From positions 1-51,068 of the forward strand of contig CALVCT010000049.1 of the NCBI GenBank assembly GCA_944326055.1: a stretch of DNA of 51,068 nucleotides, in the 5' to 3' direction. Below the pieces are notes generated by a model. It saw only the letters and a list, made by a program, of their open reading frames with translations, was not told where the DNA came from and made no database searches. Of this stretch, positions 1 to 8,672 are shown piece by piece. Positions within the stretch are counted from its first letter, which is position 1. Every line of letters starts with the position of its first letter. The translations under genes and the position numbers were made by a program. This DNA is from an uncultured Erysipelotrichaceae bacterium. GTDB taxonomy: Bacteria > Bacillota_I > Bacilli_A > Erysipelotrichales > Erysipelotrichaceae.

Positions 1-178
1 TTTCTTCATCATCTGCCATAACATAAAGACGCTTGTTATTTATATCGTCTTCAAAGAACTCGCAAGGATAAATATCGTCCCAAATTTGAATGTTATTTTT
101 ATTCATATTTTTTATGATTTCTTTATACATTATTTTCAGTTGTTTCAAATCTTCTATTCTTGCTAATCTAAATTCCAT
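1..178 (-). CDS. GNAT family N-acetyltransferase, N-terminal part (runs off the window)
   Basis: On the minus strand an ATG at 178-176 follows a good ribosome binding site (GGAG at 187-190) and opens a frame of 59 codons that leaves the window at base 1. The peptide starts MEFRLARIEDLKQL and contains IQIWDDIYPCEFF, which resembles the start of small GNAT acetyltransferases that carry acetyl from acetyl-CoA to an amine. The acetyl-CoA loop lies outside the window, so the family call rests on the N-terminus alone. GATC is rare here, unlike most of the window, which fits transferred or atypical DNA. Confidence 0.7.
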   Translation of the reverse strand, partial: MEFRLARIEDLKQLKIMYKEIIKNMNKNNIQIWDDIYPCEFFEDDINNKRLYVMADDEE

Positions 179-432
179 CTTATCATCTCCAAAAATTCGA
201 TATTGTTTATTATAATTGCACTTCTAAATTGCAATTTGATCGTGCTCTAGTATTCTCATTATACCATCTGTTTTAAGGTATTAAACAGGCTTAAGATTAT
301 AAACAATTTTTAAAAAATAAGAATGACTTGCCATTTTTGGGTGCCCATTTTGAGGGTGCTTGTCTAAATAGGTGAAGGGACTAGTTCGTCTTCTCTTCGC
401 TTGTTTTTTGAAAATTGATGAATACATCGACC

Positions 433-493
433 TTTTAGAGCCATTAAATCACTATATCATGGTCCATTCAGATCACTATATTTTGAGCCACCT
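433..493 (-). repeat. Degenerate tandem repeats resembling an IS21-family end
   Basis: Read on the minus strand this stretch holds two to three degenerate repeats of about 23 bases: GTGGCTCAAAATATAGTGAT, then ATGGACCATGATATAGTGAT, then ATGGCTCTAAAAGG. Multiple terminal repeats built on GTGGCTCA are typical of IS21-family ends. No istA or istB reading frame survives on either side, so this looks like debris. The rest of 191-735 has no other gene I can support apart from the fragment at 487-660. Confidence 0.3.
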
Positions 494-660
494 CTCTTAC
501 TCTATCATTTAGTCATCAGATCATCAAAATCATCTCATTGATTAAAAGTGGTAAATATGCCAAAAATATTCTAAAGTCTATATTAGAAGATGAAGAAACT
601 TCTTTTTTAAAAGATAGTCCTGAATTTAAAGATATATTGAAGGATGTTAAATATCTTTGA
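487..660 (+). pseudogene. C-terminal fragment of an unknown gene
   Basis: This is an open frame of 57 codons with no usable start codon, ending at TGA 658-660. Its last part (IKSGKYAKNILKSILEDEE, then FKDILKDVKYL) is charged and helical and looks like real protein rather than random translation. A TGA in the same frame sits just upstream, next to the IS-like repeats. I read it as the tail of a gene truncated by an old insertion or deletion. I do not recognise the family. Confidence 0.3.
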
Positions 661-735
661 CACGATTCCAAAGGTCTTTGCTAGAAAGCAAAACAGAAAA
701 TAAACTATATTGATGACGAAAGGAAGGTAAAAATA

Positions 736-1091
736 ATGTTAGGTGAAAACATCTTAAAACTAAGAAAAGAAGCAAATCTATCGCAAGAAGCACTCGGTGA
801 TATCGTTGGTGTCACAAGACAGACGATATCTAATTGGGAACTTGAAGAAACAGCTCCTAATCCTGAACAATTGAAGCTCTTGTCAAAAGCCTTTAATGTC
901 ACAGTATCGACGATCTTTTAAACAATGATATCCAAAATATCATTGTCAAAAAAGTCAGCGATACCGAGATCGTCGTCAATGCGATAATGAAGGTACTTAA
1001 AGTCATCGGCATTGCCTTTGTAGTCTTTGCGATCATTATTGCGATTGCGGCTTTGGTGATTATGCTTTATGCATATATTCCGATGCCATAA
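736..1091 (+). pseudogene. HTH (Xre-type) regulator with C-terminal membrane segment, frameshifted
   Basis: The first frame (736-921) encodes an Xre/Cro helix-turn-helix (LSQEALGDIVGVTRQTISNW, residues 15-34) and stops after 61 codons. The downstream frame continues the protein without a gap as DDLLNNDIQNIIVKKVSD, then a hydrophobic stretch (VIGIAFVVFAIIIAIAALVI) and a stop at 1089-1091. Intact relatives read NVTVDDLL at the join. Here GTATCGACGATC carries two extra bases (or lacks one) near 903-910. A good SD (AAAGGAAGG) precedes the ATG. The intact product would be a membrane-anchored DNA-binding protein of about 118 residues. Confidence 0.7.
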
Positions 1092-1120
1092 CGTCTACCA
1101 GTTTATAAGGTGCTGTAACT

Positions 1121-1155
1121 GAGCTTTTGTGATCAATACAGAAGCTCTTTTATTA
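1121..1155 (+). terminator. Rho-independent terminator after the broken HTH gene
   Basis: GAGCTT at 1121-1126 pairs with AAGCTC at 1142-1147 across a loop of about 15 bases and is followed by TTTTATT. It lies 30 bases after the stop of the broken HTH gene. Confidence 0.55.
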
Positions 1156-1521
1156 CATCATCATATTTATGAAAATGATCAAGGTGCAAAGCAATTTGAA
1201 AATATCACCTTTCTGGTTTCTAGATCACTATACTATGACACATGATCGTCAGCATACTTTGAAACCGTTATTCTGATATAGAGCTTAGTAAGCTTACTAA
1301 ATGATGACCCATTACTTAGCTAAGTATACTGTGACGAACATAACTACACGCGTCTTTGGTTTAAGATAATGGTTTACTTGATGATGCCAGTCGTTTTTGA
1401 TCAGTTGCTTGCTATAGATCGATGTGGATGGCTTTATCTTCTGACATTGGTGAAGATAAATAGATCGCGATCAGGTCACTCTTTCTTTTGGAGCTCGTTT
1501 ATGAGAACCTTGCATATTTGA
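1156..1521. other. Gene-free spacer with nothing recognisable
   Basis: About 365 bases with stops in all frames and no reading frame that resembles a protein. It contains CTAAGTATACTG at 1320-1331, which is close to the palindrome upstream of 2052. It may be decayed DNA belonging to the broken genes on both sides. Confidence 0.4.
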
Positions 1522-1734
1522 TCAATCTTCAAAATAGAACAGATCTTCAAATCTCTTATCTAAGGCGATGCATAATATCAAAGCTAATTTGGCTGTTTGA
1601 TTGAACTGTCCTGTTTCGATCGAACCGATCGTATTTCTTGATACACCGACCATATCAGCTAACTGTTGTTGAGAAAGCTTTGCTTCGGCTCTAGCTTCTT
1701 TTAATCTGTTCTTTAAGATCAATTCTTCATTCAT
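1522..1734 (-). CDS. Small Xre-family HTH transcriptional regulator
   Basis: A 70-residue protein that is almost entirely one helix-turn-helix domain (LSQQQLADMVGVSRNTIGSI, residues 19-38), ending EDLFYFED. It belongs to the small stand-alone Xre regulators usually paired with a short membrane protein. The start ATG at 1734 has GAGG just upstream and lies 4 bases after the stop of the broken membrane gene, so the two form one minus-strand operon. The likely operator is the palindrome at 2068-2079. It probably represses its own operon; the inducing signal cannot be read from the sequence. Confidence 0.85.
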   Translation of the reverse strand: MNEELILKNRLKEARAEAKLSQQQLADMVGVSRNTIGSIETGQFNQTAKLALILCIALDKRFEDLFYFED

Positions 1735-1738
1735 TGAA

Positions 1739-2052
1739 CTAGCCTCTAACGATAAATAAGTACAGATTGATCAAAGAAGCAAAGATCCACACCAAGAACA
1801 TGACCAAATCGAATCTCACTCTTAACTTCCTATATTTGTATAGGAACAATGCACCGAGATACATCTCAAACATAAACAAGATATCATTGATCCCACTTTC
1901 TTTTACTAATATCTTGATGATGACTAAAAATATAAATGAGATGGCTAGAAAGATGGCGCCATAGGCATAGGATGCAAGATCTACCTGCTTTTCTCGCTCA
2001 TCGCCATATTTATTTCTTTTCGACTTTTTTCTAGGGTATTCTCTTTATTCAT
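1739..2052 (-). pseudogene. Small two- to three-helix membrane protein (DUF6442-like), frameshifted
   Basis: The frame starts at ATG 2052 behind AAAGGAG (MNKENTLEKSRKE) and shifts after about 13 codons. The other frame continues as NKYGDEREKQVDLASYAYGA and then three hydrophobic stretches, ending ...LFIVRG at the TAG 1739-1741. One missing A in the run near 2013-2016 restores a single frame of about 104 residues. The arrangement (KSRKEN..GDEREKQV, then helices) matches the short membrane partners of small Xre regulators. It is either a true pseudogene or a base-calling error in an A-rich run. Confidence 0.65.
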
Positions 2053-2067
2053 ATAAGTCTCCTTTGC

Positions 2068-2079
2068 CAAGTATACTTG
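2068..2079. promoter_or_regulatory. Perfect 12-bp palindrome, candidate operator of the 1522-2052 operon
   Basis: CAAGTATACTTG is a perfect inverted repeat lying 16 bases upstream of the ATG at 2052. It includes TATACT, which could serve as the -10 element. A site in this position fits autoregulation by the Xre protein encoded in the same operon. Confidence 0.45.
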
Positions 2080-2163
2080 TCAATATCTACTTGATCAGAT
2101 CACAGAAATAAAACTATGATCATTTGATAGTTGGAAGAGATCGAGCTATGAGAAGGGATGACA

Positions 2164-2201
2164 TATACTGATGATTAGAAGGGTGATGATGGTGATATAA
2201 T
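2164..2201 (+). promoter_or_regulatory. Candidate promoter(s) of the hut operon
   Basis: There are two -10-like hexamers: TATACT at 2164-2169 and TATAAT at 2196-2201. The latter is preceded by TG at 2193-2194, an extended -10. Neither has a good -35. If the extended -10 is used, transcription would start at about the second ATG (2208) and the mRNA would be leaderless. If the upstream one is used, GGTGAT at 2191-2196 could act as the SD for the ATG at 2202. Confidence 0.35.
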
Positions 2202-3746
2202 ATGATCATGGATACATTAGTGAAATCAATCGAGATCGATGGTCATCATCTATCGCTGGATGACGTAATAGCCGTAGCTAGAGATCACGTTAGAGTTACT
2301 TTAAGCGATAAGGCTAAAGAAAGAATGATCAAAGCCGAGAAGATGGTCGAAGACTTTGTCGACAAACAGAAAGTGAGTTATGGTATTACGACCGGTTTTG
2401 GTAAGTTTTCTGATACTTTGATATCTAAAGAAGATACATCTTTGCTACAAAGGAATCTCATCATGTCACATGCTTGTGGTGTTGGGAATATCTTTGATGA
2501 AGATGTTGTTAGAGCGATCATGTTACTGAGGTTGAATTCTTTGTCACTGGGATATTCAGGGATCAGATCATCGACGTTTAATGCTCTATTAGACATGCTT
2601 AACAATGATGTCTATCCTGTTGTGTATGAGAAGGGGTCTCTTGGATCATCAGGAGATCTATGCCCTTTAGCGCATCTAGCTCTAGTTCTTATTGGCGAGG
2701 GCGAAGCGATCGTTGATGGTAAGAGGGTAAGTGGTAGAAAAGCACTAGAAGCTAAAGGATTAAAGCCTGTTAAACTAGCAGCTAAGGAGGGCCTAGCTTT
2801 GATCAATGGTACACAGGTCATGTGTGCTGTCGGTTGCCTTGCTTTATATGATGCGCTTAAATTATCGAAGTGTGCTGATATAGCTCTATCTTTGACGATG
2901 GAAGGGCTAGAGGGGATCATCGATGCTTTTGATCTAAGATTGCATGAAGTTAGACCACATGCTGGTCAGATCGATACAGCTTGTAATATTTTAGATCTAC
3001 TTGATGGTAGTAAAAATATCACTAAACAAGGTGAAAAGCGCACGCAAGATGCGTATTCTTTGCGCTGTGCACCGCAAGTCCATGGCGCAGTCAAGGATGC
3101 CCTAAGACATGTCTTAGAGAAACTTGAGATCGAGATCAACTCGGTCACTGATAATCCGATCATCTTCACTGATGACCAAGATGCGATCTCGGGTGGAAAT
3201 TTCCATGGGGAAAGCGTCGCCATGGCTTTTGATTATCTAGGTATTGCTTTGAGTGAATTAGCTAATATCTCTGAAAGAAGGATCGAAAAGATGGTGAATC
3301 CAGCTTTGAATCACGGTCTTCCGGCGTTTTTAGTCGAAAATGGAGGTCTCAATTCAGGGTTTATGATCGTCCAATATGCAGCCGCTTCCTTAGTCTCGGA
3401 GAATAAAGTATTGGCTCATCCAGCTAGTGTTGATTCGATACCTTCAAGCGCTAATCAAGAAGATCATGTCTCGATGGGTACGATCGCCGCTCGCAAAGCT
3501 CGTGACATCTTGACTAATCTTCAAAACGTCTTAGCGATCGAACTTCTATGTGCGGCCCAAGCGATCGATCTTAGGGGGCATGATAGACTTGGTAAAGGCA
3601 GTGCCATTGCCTATCGTTTGATAAGAGAAGAGATACCATTCATCAAAGAGGATACTGTCATGTATCCTTATATCCATAAGATCAGCGATCTAGAATATGA
3701 GATCGTCGATCGTGTTGAAAAAGAGATCGAATTGAAGGAGGTCTAG
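2202..3746 (+). CDS. hutH: Histidine ammonia-lyase
   Basis: Converts L-histidine to urocanate and ammonia, the first step of histidine degradation in the cytoplasm. At 514 residues it has the usual length. The region GSLGSSGDLCPLAH (residues 145-158) is the lyase active-site signature. Its Ser-Ser-Gly at 149-151 should cyclise to the MIO electrophile, where most family members have Ala-Ser-Gly; the family signature tolerates Ser at the first position. YGITTGFG near residue 60 and the SANQEDHVSMG region near 415 are also typical. The start may be ATG 2202 or ATG 2208 (MDTLVKS). It heads the five-gene hut operon and hutU begins 2 bases after its stop. Confidence 0.96.
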   Translation: MIMDTLVKSIEIDGHHLSLDDVIAVARDHVRVTLSDKAKERMIKAEKMVEDFVDKQKVSYGITTGFGKFSDTLISKEDTSLLQRNLIMSHACGVGNIFDEDVVRAIMLLRLNSLSLGYSGIRSSTFNALLDMLNNDVYPVVYEKGSLGSSGDLCPLAHLALVLIGEGEAIVDGKRVSGRKALEAKGLKPVKLAAKEGLALINGTQVMCAVGCLALYDALKLSKCADIALSLTMEGLEGIIDAFDLRLHEVRPHAGQIDTACNILDLLDGSKNITKQGEKRTQDAYSLRCAPQVHGAVKDALRHVLEKLEIEINSVTDNPIIFTDDQDAISGGNFHGESVAMAFDYLGIALSELANISERRIEKMVNPALNHGLPAFLVENGGLNSGFMIVQYAAASLVSENKVLAHPASVDSIPSSANQEDHVSMGTIAARKARDILTNLQNVLAIELLCAAQAIDLRGHDRLGKGSAIAYRLIREEIPFIKEDTVMYPYIHKISDLEYEIVDRVEKEIELKEV

Positions 3747-3748
3747 AA

Positions 3749-5737
3749 ATGATTTTAGTGGAAGTCCCAAATAAGATACCGCCATTTGTCGATGGTATCC
3801 GTCGTGCTCCTAAACGTGAAGCTAAACTATCAAAAAACGATATCGAACAAGCTCTTTTTAATGCTTTGCGCTATGTCCCAAAAGAATATCATAAAGAACT
3901 AGCGCCCGAATTCTTAGATGAGTTGTTGACTAGAGGTAGGATCTATGGTTATCGTTTTAGACCAGAAGGTCGGATCTATGGCAAGCCGATCGATGAATAC
4001 AAAGGTAAATGTATCGAAGGCAAAGCCCTACAAGTGATGATCGATAATAATCTAGATTTTGAGACAGCCTTATACCCTTATGAACTTGTCACTTATGGCG
4101 AGACGGGTCAAGTATGTCAAAACTGGATGCAGTATCGGCTCATCAAGAAATACTTAGAAGAGCTCACAGACGAACAGACGCTCGTCATGGAGTCAGGACA
4201 TCCTTTAGGCCTATTTCATTCGCCTAAAAGTGCTCCTCGAGTGATCATTACTAATGGTCTGATGGTCGGGGAAGTCGATGACCTTGAAAACTTCAAACGT
4301 TTTGCAGCTTTGGGTGTCGCCAATTATGGACAGATGACCGCAGGTGGCTGGATGTATATCGGCCCACAAGGCATCGTTCACGGGACCTATTCGACACTTT
4401 TGAATGCAGCGAGGATGTTGCGACCAGGACAGGAAGATATGCAATATATGTTATTTGTATCAAGTGGCTTAGGTGGGATGTCTGGTGCTCAGGGCAAAGC
4501 CGCCAAGATCGCAAATGGAGTAGCGATCATTGCTGAAGTCGATGCTTCTAGGATCGAAACACGCTATCGTCAAGGCTGGGTCGATGAAGTCGTCGAAGGT
4601 GCGAAAGAAGCCTTTGATCACGCTCGCTACTATCAAGATAAGAAGGAAGCGCGTTCTATCGCTTTTCATGGTAATATCGTTGACTTATTAGAATACGCAT
4701 TAGCTCATGATCAGAAGATCGATATCTTGTCGGATCAAACAAGTTGTCATGAAGTATATGAAGGTGGCTATACACCTAAAGGCATCAGCTATGAAGAAAG
4801 GACCAGAATGCTCAAAGAGGATCGAAAGACTTTTAAAAGGCTGGTCGATAAGAGTCTCAAAGAACATTTTGAAACGATCAAAGCTCTTCATGAAAAGGGT
4901 ACTTATTTCTTTGATTACGGTAACTCGTTTATGAAATCGGTCTTTGATAGTGGTGTTATGGAGATCAGTAAGAATGGGTCTGATGATAAAGAAGGCTTCA
5001 TCTTCCCAAGTTATGTTGAAGATATCTTAGGGCCTCATCTATTCGACTATGGTTATGGGCCATTTAGGTGGGTCTGCTTAAGTGGCAAACAAGAAGATCT
5101 TGATAAGACTGATGAAGCTGCTATGTCATGTATTGATAAGGATCGTCGTCACCAAGACTATGACAACTGGAAATGGATCCGTGATGCTAAAGCCAATGAT
5201 CTCGTCGTCGGCACAAAGGCCCGTATCTTATATCAAGATGCCTTTGGGCGAATGAAGATCGGTCTTAGATTCAATGAATTAGTTCGAAATGGCGAGATCG
5301 GACCTGTCATCATGGGTCGTGACCATCATGATGTTTCTGGTACAGATTCACCATTCAGAGAGACTTCTAATATCAAAGATGGTTCTCAATTCATGGCTGA
5401 TATGGCAACTCAGTGTTTCGCCGGCAATGCTGCCCGCGGTATGAGTATGGTCGCTTTACATAATGGTGGTGGTGTCGGTATCGGTAAAGCCATCAATGGT
5501 GGTTTTGGTCTTGTATTGGATGGCTCTCAACGTGTTGATGAGATACTTTATAACGCTATGCTTTGGGATGTTATGGGCGGCGTCGCTAGAAGATCTTGGG
5601 CTACTAATGAACATTCACTAGAAGTCGCTGAAGAATACAATGAGCTTATGAAAGAGACCGACAGTATCACGATGCCATATATTGCAGATCGAATGATGTT
5701 ACATGAGTTAGTAGACGGGAGTATCAAAGATGAATAA
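3749..5737 (+). CDS. hutU: Urocanate hydratase, long form
   Basis: Adds water to urocanate to give 4-imidazolone-5-propionate, using NAD+ as an electrophile. At 662 residues this is the long form, close in length to the animal enzyme and about 100 longer than the well-studied Pseudomonas type. GPFRWVCLSG carries the conserved Cys region, and GRDHHDVSGTDSPFRET is a strongly conserved block of the family. The SD (AAGGAGG) overlaps the end of hutH and the spacing of 2 bases implies co-transcription. ftcD starts inside its last codons. Confidence 0.96.
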   Translation: MILVEVPNKIPPFVDGIRRAPKREAKLSKNDIEQALFNALRYVPKEYHKELAPEFLDELLTRGRIYGYRFRPEGRIYGKPIDEYKGKCIEGKALQVMIDNNLDFETALYPYELVTYGETGQVCQNWMQYRLIKKYLEELTDEQTLVMESGHPLGLFHSPKSAPRVIITNGLMVGEVDDLENFKRFAALGVANYGQMTAGGWMYIGPQGIVHGTYSTLLNAARMLRPGQEDMQYMLFVSSGLGGMSGAQGKAAKIANGVAIIAEVDASRIETRYRQGWVDEVVEGAKEAFDHARYYQDKKEARSIAFHGNIVDLLEYALAHDQKIDILSDQTSCHEVYEGGYTPKGISYEERTRMLKEDRKTFKRLVDKSLKEHFETIKALHEKGTYFFDYGNSFMKSVFDSGVMEISKNGSDDKEGFIFPSYVEDILGPHLFDYGYGPFRWVCLSGKQEDLDKTDEAAMSCIDKDRRHQDYDNWKWIRDAKANDLVVGTKARILYQDAFGRMKIGLRFNELVRNGEIGPVIMGRDHHDVSGTDSPFRETSNIKDGSQFMADMATQCFAGNAARGMSMVALHNGGGVGIGKAINGGFGLVLDGSQRVDEILYNAMLWDVMGGVARRSWATNEHSLEVAEEYNELMKETDSITMPYIADRMMLHELVDGSIKDE

Positions 5738-6686
5738 GATCGTTGAATGTGTTCCTAATTATTCGATAAGCACTGATAGGGAAGGCCTTGAAAAGATCAC
5801 TGCTCCATTCAAAGAGCGTGATGATGTCCGCTTGATCAGTGTTGAACCAGATGAGAACTACAATCGTACGGTCGTGACAGTCATCGGTGCTCCTGAAAGT
5901 GTCAAAGAAGCGATGGTAGCCTCTGCAAAGGTAGCTAGTGAAGTCATCGATATGCGCAAACATTCTGGTGAACACAAGCGGATGGGAGCTATCGATGTCG
6001 TACCCTTCATTCCGATCAAGGATATGACGATCGAAGAGACGATAACTTTAAGTGAGGAATGCGCTGAGGCGATCTATACTGCTACGAACATCCCGGTCTT
6101 TCTATACAACTTATCTGCTAAACGACCTCAATGTGAGAAGTTACCCGACATCCGCAAAGGTGAATTTGAAGGTATGGCAGAAAAACTCAAGGATCCCTAT
6201 TGGCAGCCAGACTTTGGCAAAGAAGTCCATCCAACTGCTGGTGTCACAGCTGTTGGCTGCCGTCCTCTTTTAGTAGCTTTCAATATCGATCTAGATACTA
6301 ACGATAAAAAGATCGCTTCGGCGATCGCCAAAGCTATCAGATTCTCCTCTGGTGGTTATCGATATGTCCAAGCAGGACCAGCGTATCTTGAAGATAAAGA
6401 TATCGTTCAAGTAACGATGAATGTCACTGATTATAAAAAGACCTCTGTCTATCGGGTCTTTGAGACGGTCAAGATGGAAGCGCGACGCTATGATGTCGAT
6501 GTCATCGGCAGTGAATTCATTGGCCTTGTGGATCTTGATTGTCTTAAAGATATCACTAGTTATTATCTAAAGAAAGCTAGTAAGGACGATGTCGATCTAA
6601 GTCTAGAAGAAGTCACTGAAGTCGTTAAAGATCATCTTTTACTACATGGTTTCGATAAAAAGAAAGTCATTGAATACTATGTTTGA
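5730..6686 (+). CDS. ftcD: Glutamate formiminotransferase
   Basis: Transfers the formimino group of N-formiminoglutamate to tetrahydrofolate, releasing glutamate. At 318 residues it has only the formiminotransferase part; the cyclodeaminase activity is a separate protein (fchA, 7899-8531). GEHKRMGAIDVVPFIPI (near residue 80) contains the catalytic His region and AGPAYLED lies near residue 210. The ATG overlaps the end of hutU by 8 bases (ATGAATAA), indicating translational coupling. Its presence instead of hutG or hutF shows that the pathway ends in formimino-THF and so feeds one-carbon metabolism. Confidence 0.95.
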   Translation: MNKIVECVPNYSISTDREGLEKITAPFKERDDVRLISVEPDENYNRTVVTVIGAPESVKEAMVASAKVASEVIDMRKHSGEHKRMGAIDVVPFIPIKDMTIEETITLSEECAEAIYTATNIPVFLYNLSAKRPQCEKLPDIRKGEFEGMAEKLKDPYWQPDFGKEVHPTAGVTAVGCRPLLVAFNIDLDTNDKKIASAIAKAIRFSSGGYRYVQAGPAYLEDKDIVQVTMNVTDYKKTSVYRVFETVKMEARRYDVDVIGSEFIGLVDLDCLKDITSYYLKKASKDDVDLSLEEVTEVVKDHLLLHGFDKKKVIEYYV

Positions 6687-7905
6687 TAGAGTCACATACA
6701 TCAATATCGCTAAATTATATACCCTCAAAGGTGGTGTTAGGATCAAGGAAGCCTTAGATGATTGCGCGATCATTCAAGATGCTTACATGACTGTCATTGA
6801 TGACAAGATCGCCGCTGTCGGTAAGATGGACGACCTCAAACTTACAGATGAAGAAGTCATCGACCTCGATGGCAAGATCGTCATTCCTGGCCTTATCGAT
6901 GCCCATTCTCACCTTGTCTTCTATGGAGATAGGACGAATGAATACGCTCTTAAGATCAAAGGAGCCAGTTATATGGATATCTATGCGCTGGGCGGAGGGA
7001 TCCATGCGACCGTTAGAGCGACAAGAGCAGCTTCTTTTAAAGAACTCTATGATAAAGCTAGGGCTACACTTGAAGTCTTTATGCATCATGGGGTGACGAC
7101 GATCGAAGCTAAGAGCGGCTATGGTCTTGACAAGTGTACAGAACTTAGACAATTACGAGTCGCCAAAAAGCTAGATGAAGACCTGCCTATTGATATCGTC
7201 AAAACATTCATGCCGGGACACGCTTTATATAAAGATTATAAGAACGCTAAAGAATACTTCGATATGATCATTAAAGATGTCTTACCGATCGTGGTCAAAG
7301 AAGATCTAGCTGAGTACATGGATTGTTTCTTAGAAAAAGGTGTCTTTGATGTGGATGAATCTAGATATATCTTAGAAGCTGGCAAAAGATCTGGTCTTAA
7401 GATCAAGATCCATGTCGATGAGATAGAAGATATCGGCGGAGTCGATCTCGGAGTCGAACTTGCGGCAACTAGTCTTGAACATCTTATGGTCACTGATGAA
7501 ACTAATATGGATAAGATGAAGGAAGCAGGAATCACAGCCGTCATCTTACCAGCGACATCTTTCAATCTCCGTAAACCTTTTGCCAATGTCCAAAAAATGA
7601 AAGAAAAAGGCCTTATCATCGCTCTTTCTTGCGATTATAATCCAGGTTCAAGCCCTTGTAATGATCCGATCTTGATGGCAAGGATCGCATCACGTGGTCT
7701 GAGTCTTACTCCTAATGAAGTCTTGAGTATGATGACCATCAATAGTGCAAAAGCTTTAGATCGTGAAGGTATCATTGGTTCTTTAGAACCTCATAAACAA
7801 GCTGATTTCGTCATCATGGATGCTAGATCCTTTGATGAAGTCATCGCCGATCTAGGCCAGGATCATGTCGAAGCAGTATACAAAAAAGGAGTAAGAGTAT
7901 GTTGA
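6679..7905 (+). CDS. hutI: Imidazolonepropionase
   Basis: Hydrolyses 4-imidazolone-5-propionate to N-formimino-L-glutamate. It is a metal-dependent amidohydrolase of 408 residues: DAHSHLVF (His76 and His78) gives the first metal ligands, IKIHVDE the next His, and SLEHLMV a further one. I chose ATG 6679 (MFDRVTYINIAKLY) over the in-frame ATG 6646 because it gives the family length and overlaps ftcD by 8 bases (ATGTTTGA), the same spacing as hutU/ftcD. Order in the operon (after ftcD) differs from order in the pathway, which is common. Confidence 0.95.
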   Translation: MFDRVTYINIAKLYTLKGGVRIKEALDDCAIIQDAYMTVIDDKIAAVGKMDDLKLTDEEVIDLDGKIVIPGLIDAHSHLVFYGDRTNEYALKIKGASYMDIYALGGGIHATVRATRAASFKELYDKARATLEVFMHHGVTTIEAKSGYGLDKCTELRQLRVAKKLDEDLPIDIVKTFMPGHALYKDYKNAKEYFDMIIKDVLPIVVKEDLAEYMDCFLEKGVFDVDESRYILEAGKRSGLKIKIHVDEIEDIGGVDLGVELAATSLEHLMVTDETNMDKMKEAGITAVILPATSFNLRKPFANVQKMKEKGLIIALSCDYNPGSSPCNDPILMARIASRGLSLTPNEVLSMMTINSAKALDREGIIGSLEPHKQADFVIMDARSFDEVIADLGQDHVEAVYKKGVRVC

Positions 7906-8531
7906 TAGATAAAAGTGGAAGTGCGATACTGGATGAAGTCGATAGTAGTTCAGCTGTTCCAGGTGGCGGAAGTGTCAGTGCTTTAGTCGGAGCATTTGGT
8001 GTTTCTTTGGCTCGGATGTATGGCCATCTAAGTATCGATAAAAAGCGTTTCTTAGCCTTGGATGAAAAGATCCAAGCTGATTTCAAAGAGAACTTTGATG
8101 CTTTAGAAGCTTTAAAAGAAGATCTCATCGAAGCGTGTGATAATGATAGTGAAGCTTATGATGAAGTCATGAAAGCTTATAGATTGCCAAAAGAGAATGA
8201 TGAAGAAAAGATTCTGCGCACGGAGGCGATCAAAAAAGCTACGGACATCGCTATCGCCTCACCACTAAAGATCATGGAACTGGCTATAGAAGCGATGCGG
8301 ATCATGATCAAGATGATCGACCATGGCAACAAGAATGCCATCAGCGATCTTGGCTGTGCGATCTTATTTATGGATGGAGCAATAAACGGTGCCAGTCTTA
8401 ATGTCTTGATCAATCTAGGCTCTGTAGAAGAAGAAAAGAAATTCCTCTTAGAAGCAAAGGTCAATGAGCTTATAAATGAAAGTACGGATATCAAAAACAA
8501 AGCGATCTCTAAGATCAAGGATATGTTGTGA
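7899..8531 (+). CDS. fchA: Formiminotetrahydrofolate cyclodeaminase
   Basis: Converts 5-formimino-THF to 5,10-methenyl-THF and ammonia, completing histidine degradation. It is a 210-residue helical protein with the family motif SSAVPGGGSVSALVGAFG near residue 22. The ATG overlaps the hutI stop by 7 bases. With ftcD it makes up, as two separate proteins, the activities fused in the animal enzyme. It is the last gene of the operon: a terminator hairpin overlaps its stop codon. Confidence 0.93.
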   Translation: MLIDKSGSAILDEVDSSSAVPGGGSVSALVGAFGVSLARMYGHLSIDKKRFLALDEKIQADFKENFDALEALKEDLIEACDNDSEAYDEVMKAYRLPKENDEEKILRTEAIKKATDIAIASPLKIMELAIEAMRIMIKMIDHGNKNAISDLGCAILFMDGAINGASLNVLINLGSVEEEKKFLLEAKVNELINESTDIKNKAISKIKDML

Positions 8532-8542
8532 TATCCTTTTTT
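8517..8542 (+). terminator. Terminator of the hut operon
   Basis: AAGGATAT (8517-8524) pairs with ATATCCTT (8531-8538) around the six-base loop GTTGTG, and the T-run continues through 8542. The stop codon of fchA lies within the hairpin. Confidence 0.75.
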
Positions 8543-8644
8543 AGATCGTAGTCATTTAAATAAGACATGTATCTAAACCATCTGGATCACGATATCGTTT
8601 GATATGATCTTTTAGTCTTTAAGATATCGGCCAATGCATATCGG

Positions 8645-8672
8645 TTGCATTTATCGTCGTGTCGTTTAAAAT
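8645..8672 (+). promoter_or_regulatory. Promoter of cysK-cysE
   Basis: TTGCAT (8645-8650), a 16-base spacer and TAAAAT (8667-8672) precede the AGGAG ribosome site of cysK. Two copies of ATATCGG lie just upstream (about 8624-8644), a possible regulator site. I see no riboswitch or T-box in this 165-base gap. Confidence 0.5.
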
